Positions 4,072 to 5,282 of a stretch of DNA of 5,282 bases are shown here, one piece after another. The notes beneath the pieces were generated by a model. That model was given only the letters and a program-made list of their open reading frames with translations, searched no databases and was not told where the DNA came from. How positions within the stretch are numbered: position 1 is the first letter of the stretch; every line of letters starts with the position of its first letter. The stretch comes from Actinomycetota bacterium (GTDB taxonomy: Bacteria > Actinomycetota > Actinomycetes > S36-B12). The DNA is taken from the NCBI GenBank assembly GCA_027729865.1, contig JAQCBM010000153.1:1-5282 (forward strand). The letters run 5' to 3'. Both the position numbers and the translations under genes were made by a program.

Positions 4072-5282
4072 CTACTTCTTGATATCGAAACGATCGAGCA
4101 TCATGACTTTGTCCCAAGCCTTGACGAAATCCTGAACGAATTTGTCTTGTGCATCCGACGAGGCGTACACCTCAGCAAGACCTCGCAACTGTGAGTTCGA
4201 TCCGAACACGAGATCCATTCGCGAGGCCAACCACTTCTGCTCGCCCGTCGTGGGGTCCTTGCCCACGTACACCTGCTCGGTTTCGTCTGTGGGCTCCCAG
4301 ACCGTATTCGCGTCCAGCATGTTGACCAGGTAGTCGTTCGTGAGCTTGCCCTTGTTGTAGGTCAGTACACCAACGTCGGAGCCGTCGTAGTTGGTGCCGA
4401 TAGTCCGCATACCGGCGACCAAGACCGTCATCTCGGGCGCACTGAGGTTGAGCAGGTTCGCCTTGTCAACCATCAACTGTTCCGTCGGGCGAACTTGGCC
4501 CTTGGATACGTAGTTGCGCATGCCGTCGGCGATCGGTTCGAGAACCGCGAAGGACTCGACGTCCGTCATGTCCGCAGTGGCGTCGGTGCGACCCGGCGTG
4601 AAGGGCACCGTGATGTTGTGGCCAGCGTCCTTTGCAGCCTTTTCGACTCCAGCGCCACCGGCCAGGACGATGAGGTCTGCCATCGAGATCTGCGCACCAC
4701 CAGCGGCGTTAAACTCCGATTGAACACCCTCGAGGGTCTTGAGGACCTTGTCGAGTTGGTCAGGATTGTTCACCTCCCACTCGCGCTGTGGGGCGAGTCG
4801 GATGCGTGCACCGTTGGCACCTCCGCGCTTATCGGTCCCACGGAACGATGCGGCTGAAGCCCATGCGGTCGACACGAGTTCGGCAGGGGCCAAGCCCGTG
4901 GCAAGGACCTTGTCCTTGAGCGTTGCCACGTCGGCGTCGGAGACCAACGGACCAGACACGGCGGGCACCGGGTCCTGCCAGATGAGGTCTTCAGCAGGAA
5001 CTTCAGAGCCGAGGTAACGGGTCTTCGGCCCCATGTCGCGGTGCGTCAGCTTGAACCATGCGCGCGCGAAAGCATCGGCAAACTCCGCCGGGTTCTCCAT
5101 GAAACGACGCGAGATGGGCTCGTAGATTGGATCTGTGCGAAGCGCAAGGTCAGTCGTGAACATGATCGGCGCATGGCGCTTATTCGGGTTGTGTGCATCG
5201 GGCACGGCATCCGCGGCAGCCCCACCCTTCGGAATCCACTGTGTGGCTCCAGCCGGACTCTTAGTTTGCTCCCATTCGTGGC
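4072..5282 (-). CDS. katG: Catalase-peroxidase KatG, C-terminal half (start beyond the right edge)
   Basis: The frame runs from the right edge to a TAG at 4074-4072, about 402 residues, so roughly the last 55% of a protein normally near 740 residues. A GTG at 5205 is only internal: 25 more in-frame codons upstream encode HEWEQTKSPAGATQW, a hallmark KatG stretch. KatG is a haem enzyme that destroys H2O2 (catalase and peroxidase activity) and in mycobacteria activates isoniazid. Visible residues by alignment from memory with M. tuberculosis KatG: Asp in MFTTDLALR (codon 5151-5149), matching the proximal-triad Asp381; and Arg in THRDMGP (codon 5040-5038), matching mobile Arg418 of the catalase cycle. 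The C-terminal haem-free domain follows, with FRGTDKRGGANGARIRL, GHNITVPFTPGRTD, DKANLLNLSAPEMTVLVAGMR, and the terminal AWDKVMMLDRFDI. The distal active site, haem-ligand His and Trp-Tyr-Met adduct residues lie outside the window. No cysteine occurs in this half. Confidence 0.97.
   Translation of the reverse strand, partial: HEWEQTKSPAGATQWIPKGGAAADAVPDAHNPNKRHAPIMFTTDLALRTDPIYEPISRRFMENPAEFADAFARAWFKLTHRDMGPKTRYLGSEVPAEDLIWQDPVPAVSGPLVSDADVATLKDKVLATGLAPAELVSTAWASAASFRGTDKRGGANGARIRLAPQREWEVNNPDQLDKVLKTLEGVQSEFNAAGGAQISMADLIVLAGGAGVEKAAKDAGHNITVPFTPGRTDATADMTDVESFAVLEPIADGMRNYVSKGQVRPTEQLMVDKANLLNLSAPEMTVLVAGMRTIGTNYDGSDVGVLTYNKGKLTNDYLVNMLDANTVWEPTDETEQVYVGKDPTTGEQKWLASRMDLVFGSNSQLRGLAEVYASSDAQDKFVQDFVKAWDKVMMLDRFDIKK

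Noticed and set aside
4495..4857. 120-codon open frame on the plus strand within katG
   Set aside because: It is entirely antisense to strongly conserved KatG sequence; the translation has no recognisable motif and no ribosome binding site was evident. It is a codon-bias shadow.
4072..5205. katG as a short complete gene starting at GTG 5205
   Set aside because: The frame stays open to the window edge and the upstream 25 codons match conserved KatG sequence, so this is an edge-truncated gene and not a shortened or broken one.

Overview
The window looks like ordinary chromosomal DNA of a moderately GC-rich Gram-positive actinomycete (Actinomycetota). This rests on four things: the proteome type (DrrAB-like exporter, actinobacterial-style KatG), GTG starts, TANNNT-type -10 boxes placed 6 nt before start codons (leaderless transcripts, common in this phylum), and a GC-rich hairpin terminator without a long T run. 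I cannot name the genus. There is no rRNA, tRNA, CRISPR, insertion sequence, integrase or phage gene, and no gap between genes exceeds about 75 bases.

Layout from left to right: (1) the first 41 codons of an unidentified membrane or exported protein on the minus strand, cut by the left edge; (2) an alpha/beta hydrolase on the minus strand with a complete Ser-Asp-His triad; (3) divergent from it, a DUF4287 + DUF1801 two-domain protein of unknown function; (4) a two-gene-type K+ channel subunit (reduced voltage-sensor region, one pore domain with TVGYGD, C-terminal coiled coil) on the minus strand, whose stop codon overlaps the DUF4287 stop tail to tail; (5) divergent from the channel, a translationally coupled ABC exporter operon (ATPase then ABC-2 permease, 4-base ATGA overlap) resembling DrrA/DrrB-type drug or lipid exporters; (6) a near-perfect hairpin terminator in the 66-base gap; (7) converging on it, the C-terminal half (about 402 residues) of catalase-peroxidase KatG, whose start lies beyond the right edge.

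The only clear functional unit is the exporter pair. The other genes change strand from neighbour to neighbour and seem to be single-gene units. Export, K+ conductance and peroxide defence could all be called stress or envelope functions, but nothing in the sequence ties them into one pathway. The most distinctive signals are regulatory: compact divergent promoters whose -10 boxes overlap or abut, and repeated -10-to-start spacing of exactly 6 nt. I did not find a convincing undescribed system here.
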